From positions 871,001-935,000 of the forward strand of contig NZ_AP024154.1 of assembly GCF_015533855.1 (NCBI RefSeq): a stretch of 64,000 nucleotides of DNA. The letters are read 5' to 3'. Within the stretch, counting starts at the first letter, position 1. Each line of letters starts with the position of its first letter. The DNA is from Echinicola sp. 20G. Lineage in GTDB: Bacteria > Bacteroidota > Bacteroidia > Cytophagales > Cyclobacteriaceae. Shown here in pieces: positions 34,199-43,699 of the stretch. The position numbers and the translations under genes are program-made. The notes under the pieces are model-generated. The model did not search any database. It was not told the origin of the DNA and worked only from the letters and a program-made list of their open reading frames with translations.

Positions 34199-35179
34199 AT
34201 GAGCGAAATTCTTTATAACGAAATCCCATCTTTAGACCTTGCCGATTTCACATCCGGTGATGCAAGCCAAAAAGCAGCTTTTGTCCACAAATTAGGAGAC
34301 GCCTACCAAAATATTGGTTTTGTTGCCATCAAAAACCACGGGCTCACCCAAGAATTACAGGACAAGCTTTATGCCACTATTAAAGAATTTTTCTTCTTGG
34401 ACGACAGCATCAAGAACCAATATGAAAGACCTGAAATAGGCTATCAAAGAGGTTACACAGGCAAAGGAAAAGAACATGCAAAAGGAAGAAATACCGGAGA
34501 TCTAAAAGAATTTTACCATGTTGGACAGGATTTGAGTGGCATACCTGATACAGACCCACTTAAAAAAGACTACCCCCCAAATGTGTGGCCTGCTGAAGTA
34601 AGTGACTTCAAGGAAGTGGCACTTGAAGTGTACAAAACCATTGAAAACGCAGGAAAAGCCATGCTAAGGGCTATTGCCTTGCACTTGGAATTACCAGAAG
34701 ACTATTTTGAAGATAAGGTAATTCACGGCAATTCGATTTTAAGACCCATCCATTATTTTCCGATCGAAAACCCTGAAGAAGTTCCTTCGGACGCTGTAAG
34801 GGCCGCTGAACATGGGGACATTAACCTTATCACCCTTTTGATGGGTGCCAGTGCCGATGGCTTGCAAGTATTAAGAAAAGATGGACAATGGATTCCTATC
34901 ACCGCATTACCTGATCAATTGGTAGTCAATGTAGGAGATATGCTCGAAAGACTGACCAATAAAAAACTTAAGTCCACCATTCACCGAGTGGTAAATCCTC
35001 CACGTGAAAAAATGAACAGCAGTAGGTACTCTATTCCATTCTTTATGCACCCAAGAGCTGAGATGGATTTGACATGCCTTGATTCTTGTGTGGATACGGA
35101 AAACCCTAAAGCGTTTGAAGATGCGACAGCTGGTGAATTTTTAGAAGAAAGACTCCGGGAGTTGGGTTTACGCAAGTAG
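34199..35179 (+). CDS. 2-oxoglutarate/Fe(II)-dependent oxygenase, isopenicillin N synthase-like
   Basis: 326-residue cytoplasmic dioxygenase. The double-stranded beta-helix core carries the iron triad His205, Asp207 and His262 (AEHGDI and STIHRV). Arg276 and Ser278 (RYSIPFF) form the 2-oxoglutarate or co-substrate site. The N-terminal DIOX_N domain (YQNIGFVAIKNHGL) is intact. Substrates in this family range widely and cannot be predicted. A transporter gene follows after only six bases, so the two are probably co-transcribed. Confidence 0.9.
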   Translation: MSEILYNEIPSLDLADFTSGDASQKAAFVHKLGDAYQNIGFVAIKNHGLTQELQDKLYATIKEFFFLDDSIKNQYERPEIGYQRGYTGKGKEHAKGRNTGDLKEFYHVGQDLSGIPDTDPLKKDYPPNVWPAEVSDFKEVALEVYKTIENAGKAMLRAIALHLELPEDYFEDKVIHGNSILRPIHYFPIENPEEVPSDAVRAAEHGDINLITLLMGASADGLQVLRKDGQWIPITALPDQLVVNVGDMLERLTNKKLKSTIHRVVNPPREKMNSSRYSIPFFMHPRAEMDLTCLDSCVDTENPKAFEDATAGEFLEERLRELGLRK

Positions 35180-35185
35180 TCATTT

Positions 35186-36397
35186 GTGACCATCAGAAAA
35201 GTCAAATATTACCTCTACCTTAAAGATGTCGTTACACTTTCGGTCACTGCCTTTGGCGGCCCTCAGGCCTTTTTGGCAATGGTTCTTGACATCATGGTCA
35301 GAAAGAGACGGTATATATCAGAAGAAGAGCTATGGGAGCTCCATGCCCTTTGCCAAATATTACCAGGACCAACATCCACCCAAACCATCTCTGCTATAGG
35401 CTATAGGGTTGGAGGGCCCAACTTGGCCTACCTTTCCCTTTTGGTCTGGATCCTGCCTGCCACCATCCTGATGACAGCGGCAGCCATTTTGGTGGATTTC
35501 CTGCAAACCCAAACCGCAGGATCTCTCAACTTTGCCAAATTCATACAGCCCATGGCCATCGGGTTTATTATTTATGCCGCCCAAAAAACCATTGGTAAAA
35601 TGGTAAAGACCACAGAGGCAATGGTCCTCATGATGCTCTCAGCTTTTGTCGCCTTCTTTTACAACTCACCTTATATTTTCCCCTTTATGCTGATCGCTGG
35701 AGGAATAACCACCTCTTTGAAATTCAACAAACAGCCAAAAATTGAAGAAAAGCATGGAATCACCATCCAGTGGGCCAACTTCCTACTTTGGGGAGGTGTT
35801 TTGATCACTGCAGCTGCACTTGGTCATTTCACGAAAATTTTACCCATCAGGCTTTTTGAGAATTTCTACCGTAACGGCAGCTTGATCTTTGGAGGTGGGC
35901 AAGTACTTGTTCCTTATCTCTATACAGAGTTTGTGGAGTTCAAAGCCTATTTAACTTCCGAAGAGTTCCTTACGGGATATGCTATTTCACAAGGTGTTCC
36001 TGGCCCCACTTTCAGCATCAGCTCCTACATTGGAGCACTTTCCATGCGGGAAATGGGCATTGGGGGAGCCATCACGGGAGGTTTGATCGCAGCAGCTGGG
36101 ATTTTTCTTCCAGGGACATTTCTGATCTTCTTTGTCATCAGGTTTTGGGATGAGTTGAAAAAATACAGACCTGTCAGGGCAGCCCTTGAGGGAGTCAATG
36201 CGGTTTCTTGTGGTATGTTGATCGCTGCTGCCTATATACTTTTTGAGCCCATGCCAGCCAATATTTTTAACATCACCGCCATCATCGGCACTTACCTTTT
36301 ACTGCAATTCACTAAAATCCCCTCTCCATTAATCATCATTGGAGGAATTGTTATTGGCCTAGGTTACCAATTTGTGATCAATGGCTATAGCATTTGA
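35186..36397 (+). CDS. chromate transporter (CHR family)
   Basis: 403-residue inner-membrane protein with two homologous halves of about six helices each. Each half opens with a characteristic FGGPQAFLA or FGGGQVLVP block near residues 22 and 232, and each has a PGP motif (LPGPTSTQ, VPGPTFSI). These are marks of the full-length CHR family. Members export chromate or move sulfate-like anions; the real substrate here is not proven. The start is a GTG six bases after the oxygenase stop. Confidence 0.9.
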   Translation: MTIRKVKYYLYLKDVVTLSVTAFGGPQAFLAMVLDIMVRKRRYISEEELWELHALCQILPGPTSTQTISAIGYRVGGPNLAYLSLLVWILPATILMTAAAILVDFLQTQTAGSLNFAKFIQPMAIGFIIYAAQKTIGKMVKTTEAMVLMMLSAFVAFFYNSPYIFPFMLIAGGITTSLKFNKQPKIEEKHGITIQWANFLLWGGVLITAAALGHFTKILPIRLFENFYRNGSLIFGGGQVLVPYLYTEFVEFKAYLTSEEFLTGYAISQGVPGPTFSISSYIGALSMREMGIGGAITGGLIAAAGIFLPGTFLIFFVIRFWDELKKYRPVRAALEGVNAVSCGMLIAAAYILFEPMPANIFNITAIIGTYLLLQFTKIPSPLIIIGGIVIGLGYQFVINGYSI

Positions 36398-36408
36398 AGT
36401 GTTAAAGT

Positions 36409-37275
36409 TTAATGCTTTTCCTCCAAATCAACCTTTAGAAAGGCCCCCATTAGAGATACAAAAGCCGTAATCAAGAAAAATAATAAACTAAAAGCTACAG
36501 CCATATTTTTATCAATACCCATAAAGTCATGGCTAAAAATAAACACCAATTCCCTGGCGCCAACTCCACCAATAGTTAAAGGCAAAACAGCCACAATGGA
36601 AGACAGCAAAAACACAAATTGATAGGACACAACTTGTTCATTAATTCCTAAACCCAAAAGTATAAAATAGGCACAAATCAATTGAGCAGTTTGAACCATC
36701 AGGGAGTAAATGCTAGTCTTTAAGATCGATTTTTTAAAGGATTTGAACCACCACTTGACAATAATTACAAAAACCACAGGAACCAAAAATAGACCGACAC
36801 CGGCCAAAACATCCAAATTAATTCCGGCCAAGTAAGGCCACTCCACCTCTACCCAAAACCAAAGCCCCAGCATCAACCAAACCAAGGCCACCAAGCCGCT
36901 GACCCTGTCCAATAAAACTGCCGCCAAAAGTTGCTTGACATTGGTTTTAAATTGCTTGTTCAATAAATAAACCTTATAACCATCCCCTCCTATTCCTCCA
37001 GGAAGGAAAAGATTATAAAACATCCCAATCCAATAAAGTTTCAGATTTTGCAGCTCACTTAACCTTAAACCAAGGTCTCTAAAGTAGCAATTGAGCCTGA
37101 ATGAGGAAATACCTTTTGATATTACAAAAAATAAAGAGGCCAAAAACAGGTAAAACAAATTGGATTTTTTGATAACCTGCCATGTTTCCTGGACATCTAT
37201 TTTTCGAAACACCAAATAAACCGCTACTCCTGTCAAGAGTACCTTTAGGAGTAGCTTGATGGTTTTTTTATTCAC
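36409..37275 (-). CDS. flippase-like membrane protein (LPG synthetase TM-region / UPF0104 type)
   Basis: 288-residue membrane protein with about eight helices. The conserved NLFLPGGIGGDGYKVYLL and GGVGARELVFIF blocks are those of the lysylphosphatidylglycerol synthetase transmembrane or flippase-like family. Members are thought to move lipid-linked precursors across the membrane. The open frame begins at 37323, but a GTG at 37275 overlapping the upstream glycosyltransferase stop by eight bases is the better start. It is cotranscribed with that family 2 glycosyltransferase. Confidence 0.85.
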   Translation of the reverse strand: MNKKTIKLLLKVLLTGVAVYLVFRKIDVQETWQVIKKSNLFYLFLASLFFVISKGISSFRLNCYFRDLGLRLSELQNLKLYWIGMFYNLFLPGGIGGDGYKVYLLNKQFKTNVKQLLAAVLLDRVSGLVALVWLMLGLWFWVEVEWPYLAGINLDVLAGVGLFLVPVVFVIIVKWWFKSFKKSILKTSIYSLMVQTAQLICAYFILLGLGINEQVVSYQFVFLLSSIVAVLPLTIGGVGARELVFIFSHDFMGIDKNMAVAFSLLFFLITAFVSLMGAFLKVDLEEKH

Positions 37276-38209
37276 CTTGATATACCTGTTTGATGGTATA
37301 GGTTTTCTTATCCTGGGATTCAAAATAAGTCCTTACAATGATTTCAGCCACAATTCCCGTGGTGATCAGTTGTAAGCCTCCCAGTACAAGGATCAGTCCC
37401 ACCAATAGTATGGGCCTGCCCCAAATATCTTCTCCTGCAATTTTCAGTACCAAAAGATAAATATTGATCAATATCCCCACAAAAAAGGACAGCAAACCAA
37501 TGGTACCAAAGAGGTGAATGGGACGCTGAAGGTACTTTTGAAAGAAAAGCATCAGAATCAAGTCGGCCATCACCTTAAAGGTTCTGTTCAGACCATATTT
37601 AGAAGTTCCGTGAATCCTAGGATGGTGCTTCACATTCACTTCCGTCATCTTTGCCCCTTCTTGCTTGGCCAACACAGGAATAAAACGGTGCAACTCTCCA
37701 TAGAGCCCCATGTTTTGGGCAATATGGGCTTTATAAACCCTGAGACTACATCCATAATCTTTCAGGTACACCTTGGTCGTATTTCGGATCATCCAATTGG
37801 CAAACTTACTCGGCAATTTCCTCAACACAAAACCATCTTGGCGATTGGCTCTCACTCCTGCCACCACATCCCAGTCCTCATCAATTGCCTTTTGGAGCAT
37901 CATTGGAATATCTGAAGGATCATTTTGAAGATCTCCATCCATCGTCACAATGTACTCTCCTACAGCATGGTCAATCCCGGCTGCCAATGCTGTGGTTTGA
38001 CCATAGTTTTTGTTAAAAATCAGCACTCGGGTATGCTCATTGCTATACTTTTTGGACTCTTCCACAGTCTTATCTGTAGATCCATCATCCACTAAAATCA
38101 GTTCATAGGAAATTCCCTCCAAAGCTGTATAAACAGCTTCTAGTAAAGGCTCAATATTCTCTTCTTCGTTGTAAACAGTGACTACAAGAGAGAGCTGTAA
38201 CTTAGACAT
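37268..38209 (-). CDS. family 2 glycosyltransferase, polyprenyl-phosphate type
   Basis: 313-residue membrane-bound transferase of the DPM1/ArnC type that moves a sugar from a nucleotide donor to undecaprenyl phosphate. The GT-A fold starts at SLVVTVYNEEENIEPLL; donor-binding residues are in LVDDGSTDKT and the metal site is MDGDLQND. Two C-terminal membrane helices follow (from about 235). The frame is open to 38302, but a promoter box at 38227-38234 lies inside that extension, so the ATG at 38209 is the real start. The next gene overlaps by eight bases. Confidence 0.9.
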   Translation of the reverse strand: MSKLQLSLVVTVYNEEENIEPLLEAVYTALEGISYELILVDDGSTDKTVEESKKYSNEHTRVLIFNKNYGQTTALAAGIDHAVGEYIVTMDGDLQNDPSDIPMMLQKAIDEDWDVVAGVRANRQDGFVLRKLPSKFANWMIRNTTKVYLKDYGCSLRVYKAHIAQNMGLYGELHRFIPVLAKQEGAKMTEVNVKHHPRIHGTSKYGLNRTFKVMADLILMLFFQKYLQRPIHLFGTIGLLSFFVGILINIYLLVLKIAGEDIWGRPILLVGLILVLGGLQLITTGIVAEIIVRTYFESQDKKTYTIKQVYQGE

Positions 38210-38226
38210 ACCATATAAAATTTGGC

Positions 38227-38234
38227 CAAAATTA
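38227..38234 (-). promoter_or_regulatory. -7 promoter element of the family 2 glycosyltransferase gene
   Basis: Minus strand TAATTTTG, 17 bases upstream of the ATG at 38209. It decides the start codon choice. The divergent GT39 promoter is about 90 bases away. Confidence 0.65.
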
Positions 38235-38321
38235 AAGCTTTTTTGCCCCCTCACCAAGCAGGCATACCAAAACCTAACCTTTTGGTAAAGCTTTCTTGAC
38301 ATTACCTTGATATTCTTAATT

Positions 38322-38329
38322 TAATTTTG
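38322..38329 (+). promoter_or_regulatory. -7 promoter element of the first GT39-type gene
   Basis: TAATTTTG, a match to TAnnTTTG, with only four bases before the ATG at 38334. The mRNA would be leaderless or nearly so. Confidence 0.68.
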
Positions 38330-38333
38330 GAGC

Positions 38334-39920
38334 ATGGAAATAGTTTTGAATCGAAAAAAGTATGTGGAGTGGGCACTGCTCCTGCTGTCTCTGATACTTC
38401 ATTTTTCCAATATTTCAGGCCTGAGCATCTATGCCCTAGACGAGGCCAAAAATGCTACAGCCGCTATTGAAATGATGCAAAACAAAGACTGGATCATTCC
38501 TACATTCAACGGCGAATATAGATTTGACAAACCTCCCTTACACTATTACTTTTTTATACTTTCCTATCAGGTTTTTGGAATCAGTGAGTTTTCTGCTAGG
38601 TTTTTTCCTGCCCTATTTGGCTTTTTGACCACCTACATAACCTATCGCTTCACAAAAAGAAATTTAGGCTTCAAGGCCGGAATACTCTCACTTCTTGTTT
38701 TAGCGTCCTCTTTGCACTGGTACATCCAATTTCATATGGCTGTTCCCGACCCCTTTCTAATATTTTTCATGACCAGTGGGCTCATGTTATTCTATGAATG
38801 GTCGAAATCAGGATTCCGGTCAAGGAAATACATGTTGGCCATATATGCCTCCTTAGCTTTGGCTACCTTGAGCAAAGGACCTGTGGGAGTTGTCCTGCCA
38901 GTTTTGGCCATGTTGATCTACTCTCTCTCTGTCAACTTACTCAATGCGAAACGCCTTGTGAGGATTTTCCATCCTGGTGGGTTGTTTCTTTTTTTCCTGA
39001 TGGCGTTGCCTTGGTACATTTTGGTTGCCACGAAGACCAATGGACTTTGGGTAGAAGAATTTTTCTTTAAGCACAATCTGGGAAGGTTCTCTGCCCCAAT
39101 GGAAGGGCATGGAGGCGGTTTTTGGCTGACTTGGATATATGTGATAGCAGGAATGCTTCCTTTTGCCTTTTTTATACCCCAAAGCTTTTGGCATACCATT
39201 AAGTTCCGAACCAATAAACTAACAACTTTTTCCTTGATAGCCAGTATTACCATCATCGTCTTCTTTATGATGGCCGGTACCAAATTGCCAAACTACACTG
39301 TCCCTGCCTATCCATTTATCGCTATTTTAATCGGTAATTATCTAGCTTGGCTGGTAACCAAAAATAAAGTTCAGCGATTAAAAACCCCGGTATTGCTCTA
39401 TGCGCTTTTGATCCTTATACTTCCTTTCGGTATTTATCATGGGCTTAAAAATGACCCTAACCTTCAAATCCCCAAATCGATGCTTTGGCTTTTGATGGCT
39501 CCTTATCTTGTCCTACCAATTCTTTTGAGTGGTTACTTCAGAAATAAAGTATGGCCAGTTCTACTCAGTATGGGTTCTGGCTTTATGATTCTCTCCTTGG
39601 TTTTCTTTTGGTGGGCATTTCCAAAGGTTGACCAGCAGAATCCTGTACTCATTGCCAAAGACCTACAGCATAACATGAAAGAGGCGAACTTGTATTACTT
39701 TAAAATATTCAATCCGGCCTTTTCATTTTACCTGCAAAGACCAATTCAAGACCTGCAGTCAGATCTTAAACCTCAAAAAGCACAAGGTTATTTGATCACT
39801 AGAACACGTTACCTTGAAGAGCTCAAAGCTCAGGGCATCAACTATGAGCCTGTTTTCGAAGGAAAAGATCTCTTTGAGTCTCCGACAACCATTATTGTTA
39901 AGCTTTTACCTGATCAATAA
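38334..39920 (+). CDS. GT39-type membrane glycosyltransferase (ArnT-like)
   Basis: 528-residue integral membrane enzyme with about twelve hydrophobic segments. The first periplasmic loop carries the acidic ALDEAKNATAA block with its Asp-Glu pair and the RFDKPPLHYY block, both typical of ArnT-like transferases that use polyprenyl-phosphate sugars as donors. Lipid A, another glycolipid or protein may be the acceptor. Its last seven bases overlap the end of the next, convergent gene. Confidence 0.88.
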   Translation: MEIVLNRKKYVEWALLLLSLILHFSNISGLSIYALDEAKNATAAIEMMQNKDWIIPTFNGEYRFDKPPLHYYFFILSYQVFGISEFSARFFPALFGFLTTYITYRFTKRNLGFKAGILSLLVLASSLHWYIQFHMAVPDPFLIFFMTSGLMLFYEWSKSGFRSRKYMLAIYASLALATLSKGPVGVVLPVLAMLIYSLSVNLLNAKRLVRIFHPGGLFLFFLMALPWYILVATKTNGLWVEEFFFKHNLGRFSAPMEGHGGGFWLTWIYVIAGMLPFAFFIPQSFWHTIKFRTNKLTTFSLIASITIIVFFMMAGTKLPNYTVPAYPFIAILIGNYLAWLVTKNKVQRLKTPVLLYALLILILPFGIYHGLKNDPNLQIPKSMLWLLMAPYLVLPILLSGYFRNKVWPVLLSMGSGFMILSLVFFWWAFPKVDQQNPVLIAKDLQHNMKEANLYYFKIFNPAFSFYLQRPIQDLQSDLKPQKAQGYLITRTRYLEELKAQGINYEPVFEGKDLFESPTTIIVKLLPDQ

Positions 39921-41425
39921 GAGTCTGTTTTTACCTCTTCAATATGTTGCAGGTCTTTATAGACTTCTAGGCTAAATGTTTTGACAGTGTCTCCTCTATA
40001 AACAGCAAAGTAGGTTTCTTTCAAAATCCTTTCTTTAAAACCTGCAATGATTTCTGGGCGGTCAGCTGTGCCCCATTGCAGATAAACACCATCATAGCCC
40101 TTGTTTTCAAATTGCTCAATTCCTGGCCACAGGTCAAACTGGTTTTTTCTCCTTCCCAGATTGATTGTGAAAGTTTGGGGATTCCCATCCACATAAAAAG
40201 CCATTTCTGAGGCCAAATGATAACTGTCACTGAAGATAAACTGCTTGTCCAAGGAAAGTGAGTCAATCAAAAAGTCAATCCTTTCTCCCATTTCCCTAAA
40301 CCCTGCCAAGCGTGCAAGCGGATCTTTATCCGGTCGCAGGACTTTTTTGAAGCCAATGGCATCTAAAGGAGCAGGTTTCATGATCAATATCAACAAGACA
40401 CCCGAGATAGCTGTAGCATATGTTGCATATTTTCTCCAGCCCGGACTGGCCAATTGCAACACATAGGCCATTGCAATAGAAAGGTTCACATAAGCAAAAG
40501 CAGGCCAATTCACCTCAACTCTTTTGGTGATAGAAATCAAAAAAAACAAACACCAAACACCTATGGCAGGTAGCATGATAAAAAGCATTTGCCGCTCTTT
40601 ATGCTTTATCATTCTTCGAATGGACATCACTAAAAAAGGAATGAAAAAAGCCGAAATAATCCCCAGCTGACCACCAGCATATTCAGAAACATATTTCATC
40701 GATTCTCCAAAATCAAAAGGTTTGCTTTCGCCTTCCACACCACCTAGTGTCCCCACATGCCTGAAGGTCACGAAATCATTCTGAAAATTCCATACGATAA
40801 TGGGAATGAAAGAAAGCGCAAAGACCAGGCAATAGACATAAAAACCTTTTTGCTTCAGCTGCTTGGCATCCACCAATAGTAAATACACAAAAATCAAAGG
40901 AATAGCCAAGACCATGGTGTTCTTTGAAAGCATGCCCATGGCACTGGCCGAGCCCGCGTAAACCCAGTGGGAAGTCTGCCGCGTCTCTGTAGCCATCCAA
41001 AGCCAATAGAAGCTCAATGCCCAAAAGAAAAGTAAAGAGGAATCCGTTGTATGAAAGAATGAAGCCAAATGAAAGTAAGGCATCACCACCAACATCAAGG
41101 CTCCCCAAAAACCAATCTGGGCAGATTTGAACATTTTCAAACCAAGTTCAAAAACAATCCAAGCTGTTCCTGCAGAAAACAGTACCGCACTCAATCTGAC
41201 AGCCACATCAGTGTTCCCCAAAATTCCTGTGAAAATGAAATTGTAAACCGCGACCATTAATGGTTTTGAATAATAATTCCAATCCAGATTTTGTCCCCAC
41301 AGCCAATACTGAGTCTCTTCAGAAAATAAACTCAAAGAAGTAGTAGCAGTAAAAAGAATCTTGAAAAATGTAATGATGCCCAAAATAATGAGCAAATACG
41401 ACCTGTATTGTTTGGCTTTGTCCAT
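39914..41425 (-). CDS. second GT39-type membrane glycosyltransferase
   Basis: 503-residue membrane protein with about ten to twelve helices, related in plan to the gene on its left. The first loop contains FSEETQYWLWGQNLDWNYYSKPLMVA, with the acidic pair and the YYSKP motif expected of GT39/PMT-like enzymes. The frame is open to 41464, and the ATG at 41425 (MDKAKQYRSYLL) is preferred because the hydrophobic segment starts just after it. Donor and acceptor are unknown. Confidence 0.85.
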   Translation of the reverse strand: MDKAKQYRSYLLIILGIITFFKILFTATTSLSLFSEETQYWLWGQNLDWNYYSKPLMVAVYNFIFTGILGNTDVAVRLSAVLFSAGTAWIVFELGLKMFKSAQIGFWGALMLVVMPYFHLASFFHTTDSSLLFFWALSFYWLWMATETRQTSHWVYAGSASAMGMLSKNTMVLAIPLIFVYLLLVDAKQLKQKGFYVYCLVFALSFIPIIVWNFQNDFVTFRHVGTLGGVEGESKPFDFGESMKYVSEYAGGQLGIISAFFIPFLVMSIRRMIKHKERQMLFIMLPAIGVWCLFFLISITKRVEVNWPAFAYVNLSIAMAYVLQLASPGWRKYATYATAISGVLLILIMKPAPLDAIGFKKVLRPDKDPLARLAGFREMGERIDFLIDSLSLDKQFIFSDSYHLASEMAFYVDGNPQTFTINLGRRKNQFDLWPGIEQFENKGYDGVYLQWGTADRPEIIAGFKERILKETYFAVYRGDTVKTFSLEVYKDLQHIEEVKTDSY

Positions 41426-41561
41426 AATGCTGTTTTTCAGAATTGGGTGAAATGATAATATCAAACCCTCCTTCCAATTGTGCTACAAAACTGCAAAAAA
41501 ACAGGCCAGAAAGCAGCAAAAAATCATCATTATTTAAGATTCATTGAGCTTTTATCACTAT

Positions 41562-42257
41562 TCACTTTGGTTCGGTGGTAGCTTGAACCTCTGGTTTTAA
41601 ATGGGAAAGCACCACTTTTTTCTTTGGCAGCAGTCCTCTTTTGAAAGCCCTTCCCTTAAAATACTTCCTAACTATTACCCTCGCCAATAGGGCTGACCCC
41701 ACTCCCAATATTGACCCTGCCATTACATCCCCAATGAAATGCTGCATGAGATAAACCCTGCTAAAACCTACCGTCACTGCTATTAAAACCATTAACACTT
41801 GATAGCGATGTCGTTTAGGAAAAATCATGGCCAGCATGGTGGTAAGAGCAAAAGCGGTAGCCGTATGGCCTGATGGAAAAGAGTGCCAATGGTGCATTGG
41901 TACGCCTGCCACTTGTACCAAATCTATATCCTTAAAAAACGCTGCTGGTCGGGGTGCATTCAAAAAAACCAGTTGTTTCAAAACAACACAAACTATCATA
42001 TGAATGGCAGCATTGAACACACAAAGCAGTGCATAACCATATCTAAAAAGCAACAAGACCGGAAAAACAGCCAAAAACACCAAACCATCTCCCAAGTAGG
42101 TAACATTAGAAAAGAACAAATCGGCCAATAAAAAATGGTGCCGATTAATAAAAAGCTCGTAATCCCCTTTGGGCGCATTCAGTAAAACAATCCCGCCTAT
42201 TATTAGTGTAAAAAAATAAAAGAATATATAAACCGATGGTATTGATTTCCTTTTCAT
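41562..42257 (-). CDS. PAP2-family membrane phosphatase
   Basis: 231-residue membrane phosphatase with about six helices. The three acid-phosphatase motifs are present: KQLVFLNAPRP, SFPSGHTAT and SRVYLMQHFIGDV, with His in the second and third motifs as nucleophile and acid-base. Likely substrates are lipid phosphates such as undecaprenyl pyrophosphate or lipid A phosphate. It neighbours the glycan-transfer genes but has its own promoter. Confidence 0.9.
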   Translation of the reverse strand: MKRKSIPSVYIFFYFFTLIIGGIVLLNAPKGDYELFINRHHFLLADLFFSNVTYLGDGLVFLAVFPVLLLFRYGYALLCVFNAAIHMIVCVVLKQLVFLNAPRPAAFFKDIDLVQVAGVPMHHWHSFPSGHTATAFALTTMLAMIFPKRHRYQVLMVLIAVTVGFSRVYLMQHFIGDVMAGSILGVGSALLARVIVRKYFKGRAFKRGLLPKKKVVLSHLKPEVQATTEPK

Positions 42258-42272
42258 CTTCTTGATTTACTT

Positions 42273-42280
42273 CAAAGGTA
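42273..42280 (-). promoter_or_regulatory. -7 promoter element of the PAP2 phosphatase gene
   Basis: Minus strand TACCTTTG, a full TAnnTTTG match, 15 bases from the ATG. Confidence 0.65.
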
Positions 42281-42364
42281 AAAGGCTAAAATCAATTGGG
42301 AGTTAAGTCAAAATCATGGATTGATTAACAAATAAAACAAGCTTAAACTACTGGTTACCAAAAA

Positions 42365-42394
42365 ACAAACCCCACTCACTTGAGTGGGGTTTGT
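42365..42394 (-). terminator. terminator of the rpsU-xerC-hpf operon
   Basis: Perfect 14-bp stem (ACAAACCCCACTCA and its complement) with a two-base centre and a T-run on the minus strand, 28 bases past the hpf stop. Confidence 0.9.
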
Positions 42395-42422
42395 CATTGC
42401 ATTATTAAATTGGGTTATATTG

Positions 42423-42728
42423 TCATTGTCGTGCTAAAACTAACTTCTCTTTGAATTTTTTGATCTGTCTTCTCAAACCTTCAATCGCTTCATCAGCAGC
42501 TCCCTCGAAAGAATCCGTTTGATGCTTTGCAAAAAACTGCTTACCCGGTACATTCAATTTGATTTCAACGATCTTGTTCTCGTTTTTCTCGTTTTTGTCG
42601 AGTCTCATAAATACTTCCCCGTCGATAATGCGATCATAATAAGTATCCAGCTTATCAGCTTTTTTCTGGATAAAATCAATCAGTTTTTGATCGGCGTCGA
42701 AATGGATTGAATGCATTTGTAATTTCAT
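42423..42728 (-). CDS. hpf: ribosome hibernation-promoting factor, short form
   Basis: 101-residue HPF/YfiA (RaiA) family protein that binds the 30S decoding site and keeps idle ribosomes inactive. The beta-alpha-beta fold is recognisable (MQIHSIHFDADQKL-type start, FIQKKADKLDTYYDRI, then basic strands ending in RRQIKKFKEKL). It lacks the long-form C-terminal dimerisation domain. Third gene of an operon with rpsU and xerC, 31 bases after xerC. Confidence 0.92.
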   Translation of the reverse strand: MKLQMHSIHFDADQKLIDFIQKKADKLDTYYDRIIDGEVFMRLDKNEKNENKIVEIKLNVPGKQFFAKHQTDSFEGAADEAIEGLRRQIKKFKEKLVLARQ

Positions 42729-42759
42729 AATTTTAACAGTTTAAAAGTTAAACTTTTAT

Positions 42760-43644
42760 TTAAGCTTTAGGATGTGCTTGATCAAACACAGCCTTCAGTT
42801 TTTCCATGGAATTGTGGGTGTAAACCTGTGTGGCAGCAAGATTGGCATGGCCCAAAAGATCCTTTACAGCATTTAGATCGGCTCCCTTATTGAGCAGATG
42901 GGTCGCAAAAGTATGTCTCAGAAGGTGAGGGCTACGCTTGGACGTCTGCGCAAAAAGGTCTAAATATTTCCTCACTATCCTGTAAATCTTCATAGGGTAA
43001 GCTTGCTTTCTAGAATTATTAACGATAAAATAATCACTCTCGTTTACATTTAAAAATGTTTCTTCAAATACTTTCCTGTACGAAATAATATTCTTCCCTA
43101 AAGAAACTGTAAGAGGGATTATTCGTTCTTTCTTACGCTTCCCATACACTTTTACCGTTTGCCCTTGAAGATCAATGTCTTGCCATTTGATCGCCAATAA
43201 CTCAGCTAATCTGACTCCCGTTAGGTAAAGGAACTCCATCACCATCTTATCACGCTGACCATCAAAGTCTTGACCATAATCAATCTCATTGAGGATTTTC
43301 TCCATGGAAGTTTCCTGAACAAATTCCGGTAATTTTTTTGGCGTTTTGAGCGCTTTTAATTTATAGGTAGGATCCTTGCTGATTTCTCCTGAGCGGAGTA
43401 AAAATTTATAAAAAGATCTTAAAGTGGCCATTTTTCTATTGACAGTGGTGGCAGAAAGCCCTCCCTCCACTAAATCTACTATCCAAGCCCTGATCTCTCC
43501 ATGACCAGCAGATTCCAAATCCTCCATCCCAAAGGATAGTTTTAAAAATTCCTGGAACTGCTCCAGGTCCTTTTGGTAGGCCAGAACCGTGTGCGCACTG
43601 GCTCTCTTCTCGTGCTCTAGATAGTTTATAAATGAAAAAAGCAT
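42760..43644 (-). CDS. xerC: tyrosine recombinase XerC/XerD type
   Basis: Site-specific recombinase, probably for chromosome dimer resolution at dif. The N-terminal SAM-like domain (FINYLEHEKRASAHTVLAYQKDL) precedes the catalytic domain, which has the full set: Arg in TGVRLAELL, Lys in VYGKRKKER, HxxR in HLLRHTFATHLL, His in LLGHANL and Tyr in QVYTHN. The start is set at ATG 43644; an ATG ten codons upstream would give 304 residues. It lies between rpsU and hpf, an arrangement recurrent in Bacteroidota. Whether it is the XerC or XerD partner is not certain. Confidence 0.92.
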   Translation of the reverse strand: MLFSFINYLEHEKRASAHTVLAYQKDLEQFQEFLKLSFGMEDLESAGHGEIRAWIVDLVEGGLSATTVNRKMATLRSFYKFLLRSGEISKDPTYKLKALKTPKKLPEFVQETSMEKILNEIDYGQDFDGQRDKMVMEFLYLTGVRLAELLAIKWQDIDLQGQTVKVYGKRKKERIIPLTVSLGKNIISYRKVFEETFLNVNESDYFIVNNSRKQAYPMKIYRIVRKYLDLFAQTSKRSPHLLRHTFATHLLNKGADLNAVKDLLGHANLAATQVYTHNSMEKLKAVFDQAHPKA

Positions 43645-43699
43645 ATCAGTGTATTGAAACACCAATATGCTCATTTATTTCTGAGAAAGGAAATATTAA

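Noticed and set aside
42258..42422. tRNA genes expected after hpf
   Set aside because: Only a terminator hairpin and a promoter are found; no cloverleaf-like sequence.
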